From the NCBI GenBank assembly GCA_031841125.1, contig CM063110.1:34425214-34489213 (forward strand): a DNA stretch of 64,000 nt, read 5' to 3'. Source of the DNA: Acanthococcus lagerstroemiae (lineage: Eukaryota; Arthropoda; Insecta; Hemiptera; Eriococcidae). A program made the position numbers and the translations under genes. Shown here piece by piece: positions 11,601-24,600 of the stretch (positions are counted from its first letter, which is position 1; the number at the start of each line of letters is the position of its first letter). Below the pieces are notes generated by a model. The model worked only from the letters and a program-made list of their open reading frames with translations. It was not told the DNA's origin and searched no databases.

Positions 11601-14600
11601 TTTACTAGATTTTTAAAGTTTTTTGGGATGAGAACTTTTTTACGCTTTTATCCACTGTGCACTACATTTTTTTACCTCTCCCTTTCCCATTAAAAAATCT
11701 TCCAACGCCACTGCGTATATATCACTATTTTCATTGGGTTCATAATTTGATTTCAATTCTTTTTTTATTCCGAACTCTCGGTCTACCTTAAATAATATAG
11801 GAACAGAATTTAAGTGATGAGAGATTTTTAATTGACCCTCGCTATCATGACGTGATCTCAAAATGCAGTCTTTTAGGACACACGGTATTCGCATTTGTTT
11901 TTTGTTTTTTTCAAGAAAAAGAAAACACATAATTTCAACTGATAAAAATATTATTTGTTATGAAAATTACTGGAACTCTGACCGTACAGTGATTTCATGA
12001 AAATGTCAGAAACTTATGACAATTCTATCAATTTTTTCCATAACATTTTTTTCAGAGTATTACCCTACTTTTATCTTCCATTTTCAAAATAATGTATACA
12101 TTTTATTTCTCTGATTGGTTATTAAACATTGCTGAACAGCTCTTCTACTCGTCGCCATAACGGGGGGGGGGCGAGGGCACGAGACATTTTGTCTCCCTAG
12201 TAGCATAGCCAGTTCAAAGGTGGTCTGGTCTTGACCGAGAGGGAAGAGGTATTGAAGGCGGTGCCAGAATTAAAAAACCATTATTTGACAAAGTCGCAAA
12301 GGGGTTCAGACCCTCTTGACCCCTTTCTGGCTACGTCACTGCGTCCCCTCCACCAATAATTTTTCTATAAACAGTTTTTGGAGTGGCTCTTCTGAAAGAA
12401 AGAATACATTTACAAAAAGTTCTCTCCCTCCGCTCGTGAATTTTCATTGCCTTTGCCACAGACCCATCTCCCTCCCTCCCAAATGACCCTATATTTAATA
12501 ACATTTCCGAGAAATAGTTGTCCCATTAAAAACGTTTAACTACATTTTATATGACGTTTATGGCTTTTTCGAGATGAATGGGGAATGCTGAAGAATCAGA
12601 ACGAAAGGTACTCGCTCACAAGATAAGGTAAGACCAATTCTGAAAAGTAGAAATACTTTTTTCTATGGTAAATATGCGTTTCTTTTATATCGAGGGAAAA
12701 GTGTGGCAAGAGGATGAGTGAATACAGAGTGTCTACCGGCCTCGGAAGTTCCTGAAATCCCGGGAAAAGTCCTGGAAGTTAGAAGTAGGTCCTGGAACCC
12801 CAGAAAAGTCTCGGAATTCGTTTATCTATTGCCCAACGTCCCGGAATTTTTTACAGTTGGACACAATTCGTTCCCCAAAGCTTGGACTGTTTCCTCGATA
12901 TGTGGAGACTGCTTTGTCCATAATCCAGATCGATTGCGACTAGGGAAGTCGCCAGCCAACGTAAATTTCTAACCCTTCACTGCGCGGAGTGTCGTTTACG
13001 ACACCTAATGGAAAACGGCTCGTAGAGGACGGGCAAAAGGGGTGATAGGCTTGAAAACCAATCAGCATGCTTCTTTCAACCAAGTATCACCTCCCGAAAA
13101 TAGTTCACAAGTGTCAGGCTCGAAAATAATGTGTTAAAATATATTTCTGTGACGTCAGATGGGAATCAGCTGAGAAGCCTGGAGAGCACAAGTTTGTGGC
13201 CCTATAAAATGCTCGACCAATCACAAATCGATTTGGAAAAATATGAAAGCTGGTCATTGGTGACTCTAAAATGCCCCAGTGATGTCACATATTCCAAATC
13301 AGTGGCCACACCTTCTGAACATGAAGTTTTATTCAGGTGTCGCCTACGACACTGCGCGCACATAACTGCTCCTGGTGTTCATACACCATGACCACTTATG
13401 CACGTGCAGTGTCGTATGCGACACCTAAATAAACCTATTTTTCGATAAGATCTGCCTCTATTGTCAGCCGGTTATCAGAAGATTCGATTTTTCGATGTTT
13501 TCATTTTTGAGAATATGGTTTTTCTAGCAATTTGAACGAATTCCGAGAAGAAGTGGCTATTGTACTGAGTGCATCTGGTACTAGGACTCCTCGAGGATGG
13601 CTGCAACAGTCACCAGTAGTCGAAATTCCTAAGCGAGGTCGACCTGTATAGGTGCGTCCACATTAGGATGATCAGCCTGTTCATTCTGGATGATCAGTGT
13701 CTGGATGATCATCATCTTTTGATCAGACCGCCAATACGTCGATTGGGGATAAAGGATGATCAGTCCTTCAGCTTCATTTTGGCTGATCATCCGCAAGTCC
13801 ACACTACATTCATCTTGGGCTGATCATCCAGGATTAATAGGCTGATCATCCTAATGTGGACGCACCTTATCTCTTCCACCTCCAGATTTGAGGATGAATT
13901 ATGGTGATTATTTACCTGTAAAAGAAGATCCGCCACTTCAGAAATGCCACCTTCAGGGTTGTAAATTGAAAACGTGCTTTTCATGCAAAAAGTGTAACAT
14001 TTACCTGTGTGTGAAGTCCAAAGATAATTGTTTCCGCAGATTTCACTTCGACTTTATGTAATTTTGCATGTTTTCTTGACATTTCTGCCATTTTCTGGTC
14101 TTATGGATAATGTTGGAGCACTTTCTCAATAAAATTTAGATCTTACTGTTCATTACTTCAGTTCATGCTGTAGGCGCGCAGTGTCGTTGACGGCACCTAA
14201 TTCAGCTACTCGTACTTGCACAGTGTCGTTTACAACACCTAATGTTTTTACGCTGTACTACCCTTATTTTCACAGTATGATTTTTTTGAGTATTTTTCTC
14301 GTGTTCTACGCCCTCAAATCTACCCAAAACGATTTTTCTCCTCAAAAAAAGAAAAAGTGCGCAGTGAAGGGCTAAGAACTTGAAACAATAATTTTTCAGA
14401 AGTTAATTGTAGTGAACTCGTACGGATTTTTTGCAAACTTCTAACAATGCTGACGAATTTTTTGCAAACTTCTATCAATGTTGACGAATTTTTTGCGAAA
14501 TTTGAACATTGAGCGATGCGAACGAATTTTGTGTCGACGTGTTCATTTCTAATAATGACAATGTGTGCCCTCACGTGAGTAAGAATAAGGTAACAACTGC

Positions 14601-15572
14601 AGTTAAAATTTTGATAGTGAACATGCTGATCGATCAATCAATTAGCGACTGAGAAAATACAAGGGGTGTTCAATAAAGACTCGGACGACCTGTATAATAA
14701 TTTTATTTGTGAAAATTTATAAATCCGGTTTGGTTTTCCGTTCAATATACTCCTCTCCGAGTCGAATACACTTGGCCCATCTTTCCTACCACTTCTGGAA
14801 CACGTGCTGGAACCCCCTCCCCTTTCGACATCGTCTTGAAAATCGCCTTCACAGCTCCTGAAGCTTGACTCTGTGACTCGAATCGACGTTTTTTCAGGTC
14901 CTTCTTCGTGGTGGGATATAGGTAAAGTCGCACGGGGCCAGGTCCGGCGAGTAGGGGGATCACCCGTGTGTTAAAATTTAATTTAATTTCTTTACTGAAT
15001 TATTGCAATAAATTATTGAAATTCAAAGTGCGTGCGTGTATTTGGAGGGTGATAGGACTATACTGTAGAAGAATACAGGTAACACTGTTGTGTATACTGA
15101 GCAAAACATTGTAATTTTTGCACCCAAATTTTTCTGGGAAGTGTCTTAGAAAGTTACGGAATTCCAAAACAGAATTCTGGTAGACACGCTGGGATAGCAA
15201 GAAGTAAGGAGTGTATACTTACTCGTTCTTCCAGAAGGTAACAAGAAATAAATCGTTCTTTTATGTGTTTTTCGGGACTATAAATTTTTGGGAGGGAAGG
15301 AAAATGATTAATTTGCTCTCCCTCGCCAGCTCTCATTCATGTAGACATATCATCTTTATAGCTGTATACTACACGAAACATTTTGCGACGTAAATCGTGC
15401 ATTTTTCTCATGAGAGACCTTCAATCCTATTTCAAAACTTTTTTTGAATCCTTTAAAATGTAATATTCTCAACTTACAGAGAACCAATTTGAAAGTTGCG
15501 ACCTTTAAGAAGTCCAGATTGTTTTTCTGAGGTACACCTTAGAATTCTACTCCCCTTGCCTCGTGAATTTTC

Positions 15573-15615
<43 letters not shown>

Positions 15616-18600
15616 TTGATTTACAACTCTGATTAGAGGGTAGGTCACCGCCTAATCCGCCCACCGTGAGGCATGGGTCTCCGATACGTTTCTCCATCTA
15701 CGTCTGTCCTGCGCTATGCTAGTCCATTGTGGCCCTACTAATTTTATAATTATTTAATCCTTGCCTCGGGAATACCAATTGAATATCTATCAGGAAATGA
15801 TGCGATTTTCGAGGACGGTTCTGTATTACCGGATTCTTAACCAACATATTTCTTCACATCTTGCAGATGAGTAGATCCCAATCTGGTTTTTCGTCCAACT
15901 TACTTGCGGTTCTCTTTCGTAAGGGTGTGGAGAAGTATGCTGATCAAGAATCCGACAACACAGAACCGTCCACGTGAATGTAGTATTTAGTGTTGCCTAG
16001 TTAACGTTCAAGTCGTATTCATGACGCAAATCGTAACATCTGCGTTGATGTCAAAAAATTTAATCAATTCGCAAAATTAGAATGCTTATTGGAAAACATA
16101 AGGATCCCTGCTTGTGGTACAATATCCAGTTTAAATTTTGAACGACCTATTTGTACAAAAAAAAAAAAAAGTATATATATAAATATGAAATAGTCAGTGT
16201 TTCATCCGTAAGAAAAGGAAAAAGAAACAATGATAGAAAAACAGAAATCATTAGCATGAAATTATTTATTCAGAGAAGATGCATAAAAAGGTTAAATTGT
16301 TTCGTTTCATGTATAATTTAATAAGATACGTAACGTTCATTGCATCCGATCCTCAGACTAAACCGTACCTTGAAACATGTTATCTTCATTAGAATCTAAT
16401 TACTCTAAATAGTTGTGTTAAAATAATAGTTTTCTGAATCATTCTGCAATACTGCGAGATAAACAACTGCAATTGCTTATTGTTTTGTCTATTAGGTACC
16501 TGGTTCAGGTACATGATCGAACGAAGTGCAAATCAATGTCAAGAAATACACAGCGTGTCTGAATAAATAGTTGAGGCAATTTGGTGTTTCAAATTGTAGT
16601 GAACATCGTCTCATACGTGAGAAGTTCGACTGTAAGTTCAGTGTTGCCATTTACTGATGAGATCTACCAATATGTACTTGGTAAATGCTGGATCTGGGAA
16701 AAAACCTGGAAATCGCAATTCATAATGTGCAAGAATTATACTTTTTATCCTCCTTTTACCCGACAAGCTTCACGATGGTTAATTAAGTAAGTAAATTGGA
16801 GAAAAATACTTGGGAGGTTCGAACGATTTGCACAGGTGTCATCATCTTTCAGATCCACTTTGGGAAGGATTGGTGACATGGATTCCTCCGTATTGACGTT
16901 GAAAATGCTTTCCAAAATCGGTACTTTTTTTTAAAAATTATTATTATTTATTTATTTTTCGACCCGTCGACTACGCTGGCCATTGGCTTGTACAGAATGC
17001 TCCTGTACAGATACGGGTTGCCTGATTTTGGATGGTGTCGAATTTCTTGACATGGGTTGGACTAGCTGAACTATAGATTGAGCAACCGTAGTCCAGTATA
17101 CTCCGGACATATGTTAGGTAGAAACGGAGAAGCAGTTTGCGGGGTACTTACTCCCCAGCTTTTGTGGCAAAATCGGTACTTGTAAGTCAAATTCTTCGCA
17201 ATTCTCGATTGAATGAATCTTTTAGTGTTGATCACAACACCATCCAATTTTTTCTTTATAAATCGAGGTGGAGCAGTTTTTCAGGTTAGCTGAGACTCTT
17301 CAACCTTTAGTGCTAAACACTTTGAAACTTGTTCTAATTCTTTCAAGATTTTACCAAACGATGACCGGTTTTAAAGGGTAACCTGTTTTAAGGGAGGGGG
17401 AAAGATTCGGGAAATAATCACCCTCCATGGCCGATCAAAATATAATTTTTTTTGTAAACTTCTCCGAAAAGTTGAAGAAAAGGGTGTTCATTTGCTCCCG
17501 TTGTTTACAAATTAATATTTTTTATCACTTCTAAGGGCCAACGTCCTGAGAAATTCTAGGCAACGGGCCTGTACCAAACCTATTCATTCGAGACGCGCTG
17601 AAAATTCAAAACTCGTTTGTGATTCCTTGTTCTCTTTATCTTCAAAAGCTTGAATATAGTGCTGGCTTTCCGGGCGAGGTAATTTCCTAGAACAGCAACA
17701 TTTGGGACGGAAAAATTTGACGACAAAAAAAAAAGTCGTCATCCGTTGAGGTGGGTGAAAAAAAAGTCATCAGCGAACGCTTCTCATTTAGTGGGGAGAG
17801 AAGTATCTGTTCCACAGGCAAAACATTTTCTGATAATGTAAGGTAGTCTAATATGAACCGGTTCTCAATGTGTGTACCATCTCGATACTTATTGGAAATT
17901 CCAACTTGGAAGCCCCCCCTCCTTCCACACCCCCCCCCCCCAATAGAGAAAAAGGATTTCGATGCTTTCAACTTTTTTCATTGTCATTTACGTTTTGTGT
18001 CATAATTTTGGAAGAAGGGGATTGAAAAATTTGTTTGAATGTGTTATTTTTAACCTAAAGGAATACGATTCGTATGCTGTATAGTTTCTCGATTGAGGGT
18101 TCCAAACTCACAGTGAGTTATTTTGAAAAAATATTTTGGTACTTCCATATGGACCACCTACGATAACATGGAAGCAAGCTCAAAAATTATGTTAATTTTT
18201 GGAAATGGCATAAAAGTTGTAAATTATGGACCAAAAAAATGCAATCGACCTGTTTTCAGTGTTTCAAAAAAAGAAACTGCGTGTCTAAAAGCTTGATCGC
18301 TCTTAAGCACTTTGTTATGTGCTGAACTTGCTTGAATCTTTGAATTCATGATACTTCAACTTTTTCTTCACTTAGGTATCGAAATTGTTCAACTCATCAA
18401 ACATTCACTTTTTATTAATAAATTCCCCCCCCCCGTGGTCCATATTAGGTTGGGAGCTCACATTGTTGATTTCCTAGATTTCCTAAAATCGTGAGATTTA
18501 TTAAAAAATCATTAAAAATCCAATGTTTACTTTGTTGAGGTTTTTGTTTTGTTGGGGGGGGGGGGGGTGATAATAGGATCCTTTATCTACCATTCGAGGC

Positions 18601-21600
18601 CATTAGCAACATTCTCAGGTTCATAAGGGCCAACGTATAACCCAAAAACCAAATGTGATCCATGTGGGGCTATCTTACAGTATTATTTTCTTTTATAACC
18701 TTCAACTTCGTAGCACCTTTCCCCTCCCACGGCCACCAATGCTAAAGAAACTGGGATGAGGAACGGAAAATGCTAAATACAGTCCTGATGCTTGAATATG
18801 ACTCTTCGTGATATGATCGCGACTTATTAGAACTCTGACGATATATAGGACTTCAGAACTTTTTGAAATTGATTAAGATGCTCATTTAAAACTTTCTCAG
18901 ACTTTTTGAGCCTCATAACTATTGAAGATTCGTTCAAAACTTTTACAACTCTTCCAGAGTTAATTAAAACTCATCAAAACTGAGTCATGACTGATTCTTG
19001 GTCCTTGTTTCTTTTATTCTTCGAGGTGTAGATTTCCTCTTGGATGGAGTAGGCGTTTTATTTTTAGGATTATTCTTTTTACATTTACATACCGAATTTT
19101 GCGCTGTTTTGCCTAGTAGGGGGTATACAGCCTTATTGCCCCACGGTGGCTTAATCCGTCTTGGGGAATGGGAGTCCGGTGTATCTTCCTATTAATAAAA
19201 TTATCCTCTCAGGCCTCTAAGGTACTTTTTGTTATCCAGAGGTGTTCCTCACGGTTTCATTTTTTTTTTTTTAGGAACTCACGCGAAACTACTGGTTTTC
19301 AAATACCCATATTAAAACACCGTGAAATTCGTTTTTGGCCCCTAGGGTCCCTTTAGTTATCATGGTCACATTTGCAGTTATGTCGCTGTTCGCTTCCCGG
19401 GCAGCGATATTATCAATTCCACAGCTACGAATCGGCAGAATGGAAACGTTTTGGGCTGTGACTATGTACAAATAGTTAAGGTATAGTGCGAGCTTAAAAT
19501 ACGACATCAGTGTTGCCAGATGCTTGTCTTAACCCTCCTATCATTCTCCATATGGACGAACTCCGTACTCATTTCTTCTTCTATCATTGGGATTTAAACT
19601 TGAGTTTCAAGTGTTGGCAGCCCTGCGATATGTGTGAGTGATTATGTATGATTTACCGTAAGCGTGTAGCAAACTTTAACTATCATTAAGTCGATTAGAA
19701 ATTCACTTTCAAAGAAAATTTGTCCTAAATTCCACTGCATCATCACCGAAAAATAAAATTATAATCAGTTCTCCTGGCAGAATAATTTTTACTCGGTTTT
19801 TTACCCTACTGAAGATAGCAGTGTTGCTATTTGAAAGTACACAGGATCACTCACTCATTTTCACCCGCTAACACCTGCGCCGGTAACTTTGCAGCGCACT
19901 CTAGTGCAGGTTTGAATCCCAATACAATGATTAATCTTCGTTATTCGTTTGATTGTGTTCGAGAATAGTTTCTCAGCTTTGGGATATCTGTTGCAAATTT
20001 AGAGGAACTACTCAAGTTCGTTATGGAATCATTAATAACTTCCACATGGAAACAGTTCACAACTTTGGAAAACAATTTAATTTTCTTTTTTGTGAATTAT
20101 TAACGACTTGTACAGGGATGGTTTCATACTGACGCAGTATCTGTTATCATAAGAAATCATTACCATTCGTAGTGCTGGAATCATTGATCAACTTTGATAA
20201 AACGGTTGATTTATTTTTTGGATTCAGTGATTGAAATATCGGGAATAGTTCACTTCTGTTTGGGACTATTACCATATTGTATTGAAATTAATCCTTGTAA
20301 AATTTTCTTGGAATAGTGACCAGAATTTAAGAAATGATTACCTTAAGAAGGGAATCACTCTCTATTATCAGCAACCATTTCCGAATTCAAAATTACATTT
20401 TTTTTCAGTGGAGACGTGTGGAGTCTCAAGATGTTTCCGCCTGTATTTCTAAACGAGCAAGGTAACTATAGTGACTACATATCCTTTAGTTACGTCACCT
20501 ATAAACACCTGCGGTACACAAGTCCATTTTACCCTCTAACATCCCCTTCAACGACTATGGAAATGTCGATGGATACGCGGCATTAGTGATGGGCGAATAG
20601 TACTCAGCGAATACCGAAGTAATCGTTTCTTGCTGTTACCCGAAGTAACGAGTATTCGTTCAGAAGAAGATCGTTTCGTAAGAGTCGATTAATTACTTTA
20701 ATTATTATTTCATTTTCAATTTTCGCTGCATTCGTTTTGTCACTGCAAATCCGCTCCAGACCAGCAGTCGATATCAATAAGTAAGAAGACCTTAAACAAA
20801 GGCCATCCCTCAATTAAAGAGACTTTAAATTCGACATTTTTTCACTCCACTGGAAAATTCTTCTCAAGTAGATAACTCGTTGAAATTTTGGCCGAACGAA
20901 GCTTATGAATAGATCAAAAGTTTGTAAATTTCATGTAGAATACCGTGAAATGATCGAAACTGCAAAAAAATAAGTCGGAGTTCCATATCGTACTCTTTAC
21001 TGTGGCACTCGTTGTTGGTATTGCGCACGCACATACCTATACAGGTATACACCATAAGTGTACTGTACTCTGTACACGCATTATAGTACATTCTAGATCG
21101 GTTACGCAGTAGCACTATTACTACAACCTGCATACTCAATTGCAAAGTACGAATTCAGAAATGTAACGAAAGTAATCAGTAACGAATATAAAATAAAACG
21201 ATTACTTCACTGAAGTATATTTATACTCATTCCGTACCCGGTACTCGAAGGTAACAATAAAAGTGCCCATTACTACATGGCATCCATAACTACCAGACCT
21301 TATGCTTAGCAAGGTGAGAAGCATTGATCCTCAGCAGCTACAGGTTAATTAGGCCTAGTCCCAAATGGAGACTTATATCGCCCTGTCACTTTGCATTATT
21401 TCCTTTTCCGTTTTGTCTGTTGTCGAATTAATGAAAACACGGAACCTTTTAGCGGAGTTTGTGATGGACTCAGCTAAAATTTGGTAAATTCACAAACTCG
21501 GCATAGTGCTCATGAGTTGGTGAACTCTGTAGCTTTACTCCCAAATTCCTGAACTCAGCAACGTTATCGTCGTATTCGTAAACTGAAGCATTCTGGGCAC

Positions 21601-24600
21601 AACGTATCCCTCATCTAACGCAACCTCTGCGCATTATAAGACTTTCTATTGAAATCGTATTGTAGAAAAAATGATCCGCAATTGAGTCATTATCTTATAG
21701 AATTTCTCTTTCTTCACGAAGTACTACAAAATTCTTCGTATTACACTCGATGTATCTCCTTACTTATGTGCCTGTTGGTTTTTCGTTTCAGAAACGTCCA
21801 TCAGAAGAGCCTTATGTTTTGAACTCCAAACGGCATCGCGTTGATCTGAAAGTAGAAAATTACTTAAGCGATCCGTATACGTTTCCGGTGCCGCCCGCAG
21901 CGCTGTCGAATTCAAATTGCATTAGGTAAGCATACGCCATTGCAGATGCATTTTCTTGTAAAACATGGAATCACTGATCGATACAGAACTTCATTTAGGC
22001 CTAGTGGGTATGACGGTGTTTTTGTTGTTTGAAAGTTGGCGGAAACTGACATCATAAGCGCCGACAACTTTTTAAGAGTGGGGGACTAAAATTTTCTCAC
22101 CCGATAGCCAGCGAATTTGTATAGCCTGGCTCCGCCCTTTCCGCCCTCCTTATGTAATTTTCAAATTTTCTGGGGAGCTTTCTGTGTATTGGGGGAGAGC
22201 CCGAGCTCCTCCCCCTATTTGTACCAGCGACAAGCATCAAGTTTTTGTGAAATCGCTGCTAATTGCGGATATAAATACGCAATCGCCACGCGTAGGTACT
22301 TTTTAAAATCAGGTTTACTCAGGCGAAGTTTGTTCATGTGTTTTGAAAATCCGCGTACGTTTTAATACAGCTATAATTTCTGATATTTCTGCACTAGAAA
22401 TCCGATGTGGTTATCTTAACAGGTACATCGGTGAGTATTTTAATAATTCAAACCTATATTTAAGTAAATGTGATAACGAAGTTATTTACTTGTTCAAGGT
22501 TTTTCATGTTTATTACCTACCGGTTTTTAGTTGTTTTTTTTCTCTTCAATTTTTTTTTTCATTTATTATTATTTTTTGTTCGGCGTGTATGTCCGAAAAG
22601 TTAATATCCTAGCTAATTTAGCGGTGGGCTTTGAAATAAATGCATTGGAATTTTCTCATGAAACGTATTGGTTGTTTTGGCTTATCATTCTCACAGCGCC
22701 GTCAGTTTCCGGTAATAGTCACATATTCCAGAAAGTAATCCCGTGTAGACAGTCCCGTAATCAGACTGAATCTTCGGGGGGGGGGGCAATCTGCAGACTA
22801 GGGTGGCCCTTATATATGTACATGTAAAATTTTTGTAGTTGGAATTTTTAAGGTGCTACCCCCTGAAGTGGTTACCTACCATGAAAAAATCATACCTTAA
22901 AAATTTCACCTTAATTGGGCAAGGTTAACCCGTGCCTCAAACAGGTCAAAGTTTGTTAATTGTGGTTGCGCGTCGCATTACCATTACCGACGGCGGCAAG
23001 CCGCGCAGTGGAGTTGGTAGAGTGACGCAGTTACATATAGAAAGCTCACAACTCGCTACAACTTTATTACAATTTTTAAAATTTTCTCAGTTATAATATT
23101 CAAGTGCAGAAATACCCTACAACAACGTTTCTTTCTGGTAATTCGGATAATTTTTTTGGTAATTAGACACAACTTGAACAATAAATTGCTTTTCTGTTCT
23201 TCATTTGTGCTAAGTTTGTTATTGTACTCTTCGATAAGACATACACCCCTTTCGGCTGCATCATTGATGACTCGATTTTTTTTTCCCACTTCTTTTGCCT
23301 TCATGTATTGTTCATCGGTATTCCATTCCGATGGAAGTTTTTGTAAAACAGAAGTATCTAAGCCGAGCCTTTTAAAAAATAATAAAGTTTCGGCACACAC
23401 GAATTCGACGATTTCTTTTTTTACAACGTTTTCGATTTCTGCTAGTTTGATATTTAATTTTTTTACTTGTAATTATCTATTTTCCTCTTCGAATTCAATA
23501 TCAATATTTTGGCGCATCTTTTCTTTAGTGTTGCTGGGGCCATAGGCGCCGACTTATGGAAAATATTGGAGGGGGGAGGGGGCAGAATCGGTTCGAGCGC
23601 GGTTTTTCCTTTGATTATTTTTTGAAATGTGTCTGATCTGTCTGATATTTTGGTATTATCGATTTTATTCTTATTCGTTTTCTCTTTTTTTCTTCTTTTT
23701 TGTTGAATTTAAACATTGCTGATGAAATTTGTTGTACTTTTTCCATTTTTGAGTTGAAAGGTTTTTCTGGGGGGGGGGGGGGGGGTAAGTGAAAGTGCCA
23801 AGTGACTCAACTCAAAATTCCCAAGTATCAAAGCAAGAAATAAAAATTTAACTTGTTGGATTTTCTCAACTCGCCTGACTGAAATGGTAAATTTTCCCAA
23901 CTGCTCAGTGAAACATTCCTACATGTGGGGGTAAGTTATCCCCGTGGCCCCCTATCGGTACGTCCCTGTTGACATAGGACATTTAAACCAGTGTTTCGCG
24001 TAAATTTTTAGGCACTGCGAAAATACAAACTTCGCGAATTCCTCTCATAGTGGCAGCGTTCATTTTAAATTCATGTCTAATAAATGAACTTTTAGGGAAT
24101 AAATGGCTTTACTCATCCAGCGAGCATGGTGCATTGCCCCTGGATAACGAAAAACGTATGTACTTTCTGTAGACTGCTCCCCTAAAAAAATAATAGTCAA
24201 CTCAGCCAGTTCTTTGTAATCATCTCGCCTTAGTTTTAACTAGTCTAAGTATGTGTAATGTTCCGTACATAGCCGCGTTGTTTTACCGGTAACACGACGT
24301 GGCTCGGCGTAGGTTATAATCATGCGACGCGCTAATGTCATACATAAACTTTAATATGTTTGAGGCACGGGTTACCCTTGACCAATTTTGATGAAATTTT
24401 TTTCGTATGAGTTTTTCATGGTTGGTAACCATTTTAGAAGGTAGCATCCAAAAAATTCAAACTTTATAAATACGGGTCACTCTATTGCAGACCAGAGAGG
24501 GCAAAATTTTTTCATACATTTTACATACTTCTAATTGTAATTTCTGTCCTTCCCTCCCCCCCCCCAAAAAAAAAAACACAACAACAACAACAAAAACTTT

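Larger units (their letters stand above)
12973..14371 (+). mobile_element. piggyBac-like element remnant
   Basis: Terminal inverted repeats CCCTTCACTGCGC at 12973-12985 and GCGCAGTGAAGGG at 14359-14371 are flanked by CTAA on both sides (12969-12972, 14372-14375), a variant of the usual TTAA. Subterminal palindromes of the form GTGTCGTTTACGACAC lie at 12989-13004, 13337-13352 and 13409-13424 on the left and, degenerate, at 14181-14196 and 14223-14238 on the right. Only the 3' end of the transposase gene remains, and it is interrupted by a MITE. Confidence 0.88.
8681..21791 (+). other. NFAT intron 1 (13.1 kb)
   Basis: No host exon was found between 8681 and 21791. It contains the hAT candidates 11044-11713 and 12199-12341, the piggyBac remnant 12973-14371 with its MITE, the mariner relic 14660-14963, two non-LTR fragments and a hAT-like element at 20584-21275. 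G or C homopolymers occur near 12162, 17931, 18424 and 18554. The stretches 8900-10900, 17300-20500 and 21300-21790 show only AT-rich sequence without recognisable features. Confidence 0.75.
22791..24490 (-). mobile_element. 1.7-kb element with ~150-bp terminal inverted repeats
   Basis: The left 22791-22945 and the right about 24345-24490 are inverted copies with mismatches. Shared landmarks from the tips inward are CTGCA, GGTGGCCC/AGTGACCC, GGTTACCNACCATGAAAAA, and ACCCGTGCCTCAAACA. No clear target duplication was found. The interior carries a minus-strand coding relic (23056-23400) and a partial hAT copy (about 23757-23967). I cannot assign the superfamily. Confidence 0.75.

Noticed and set aside
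11036..11721. 8-bp TSD for the hAT candidate at 11044-11713
   Set aside because: The flanks TATATACG and CGTATATA are reverse complements of each other, not direct repeats, so they do not count as a target duplication.
13131..13391. 86-codon open frame inside the piggyBac remnant
   Set aside because: It overlaps the subterminal palindromes and shows no transposase motif; taken as chance.
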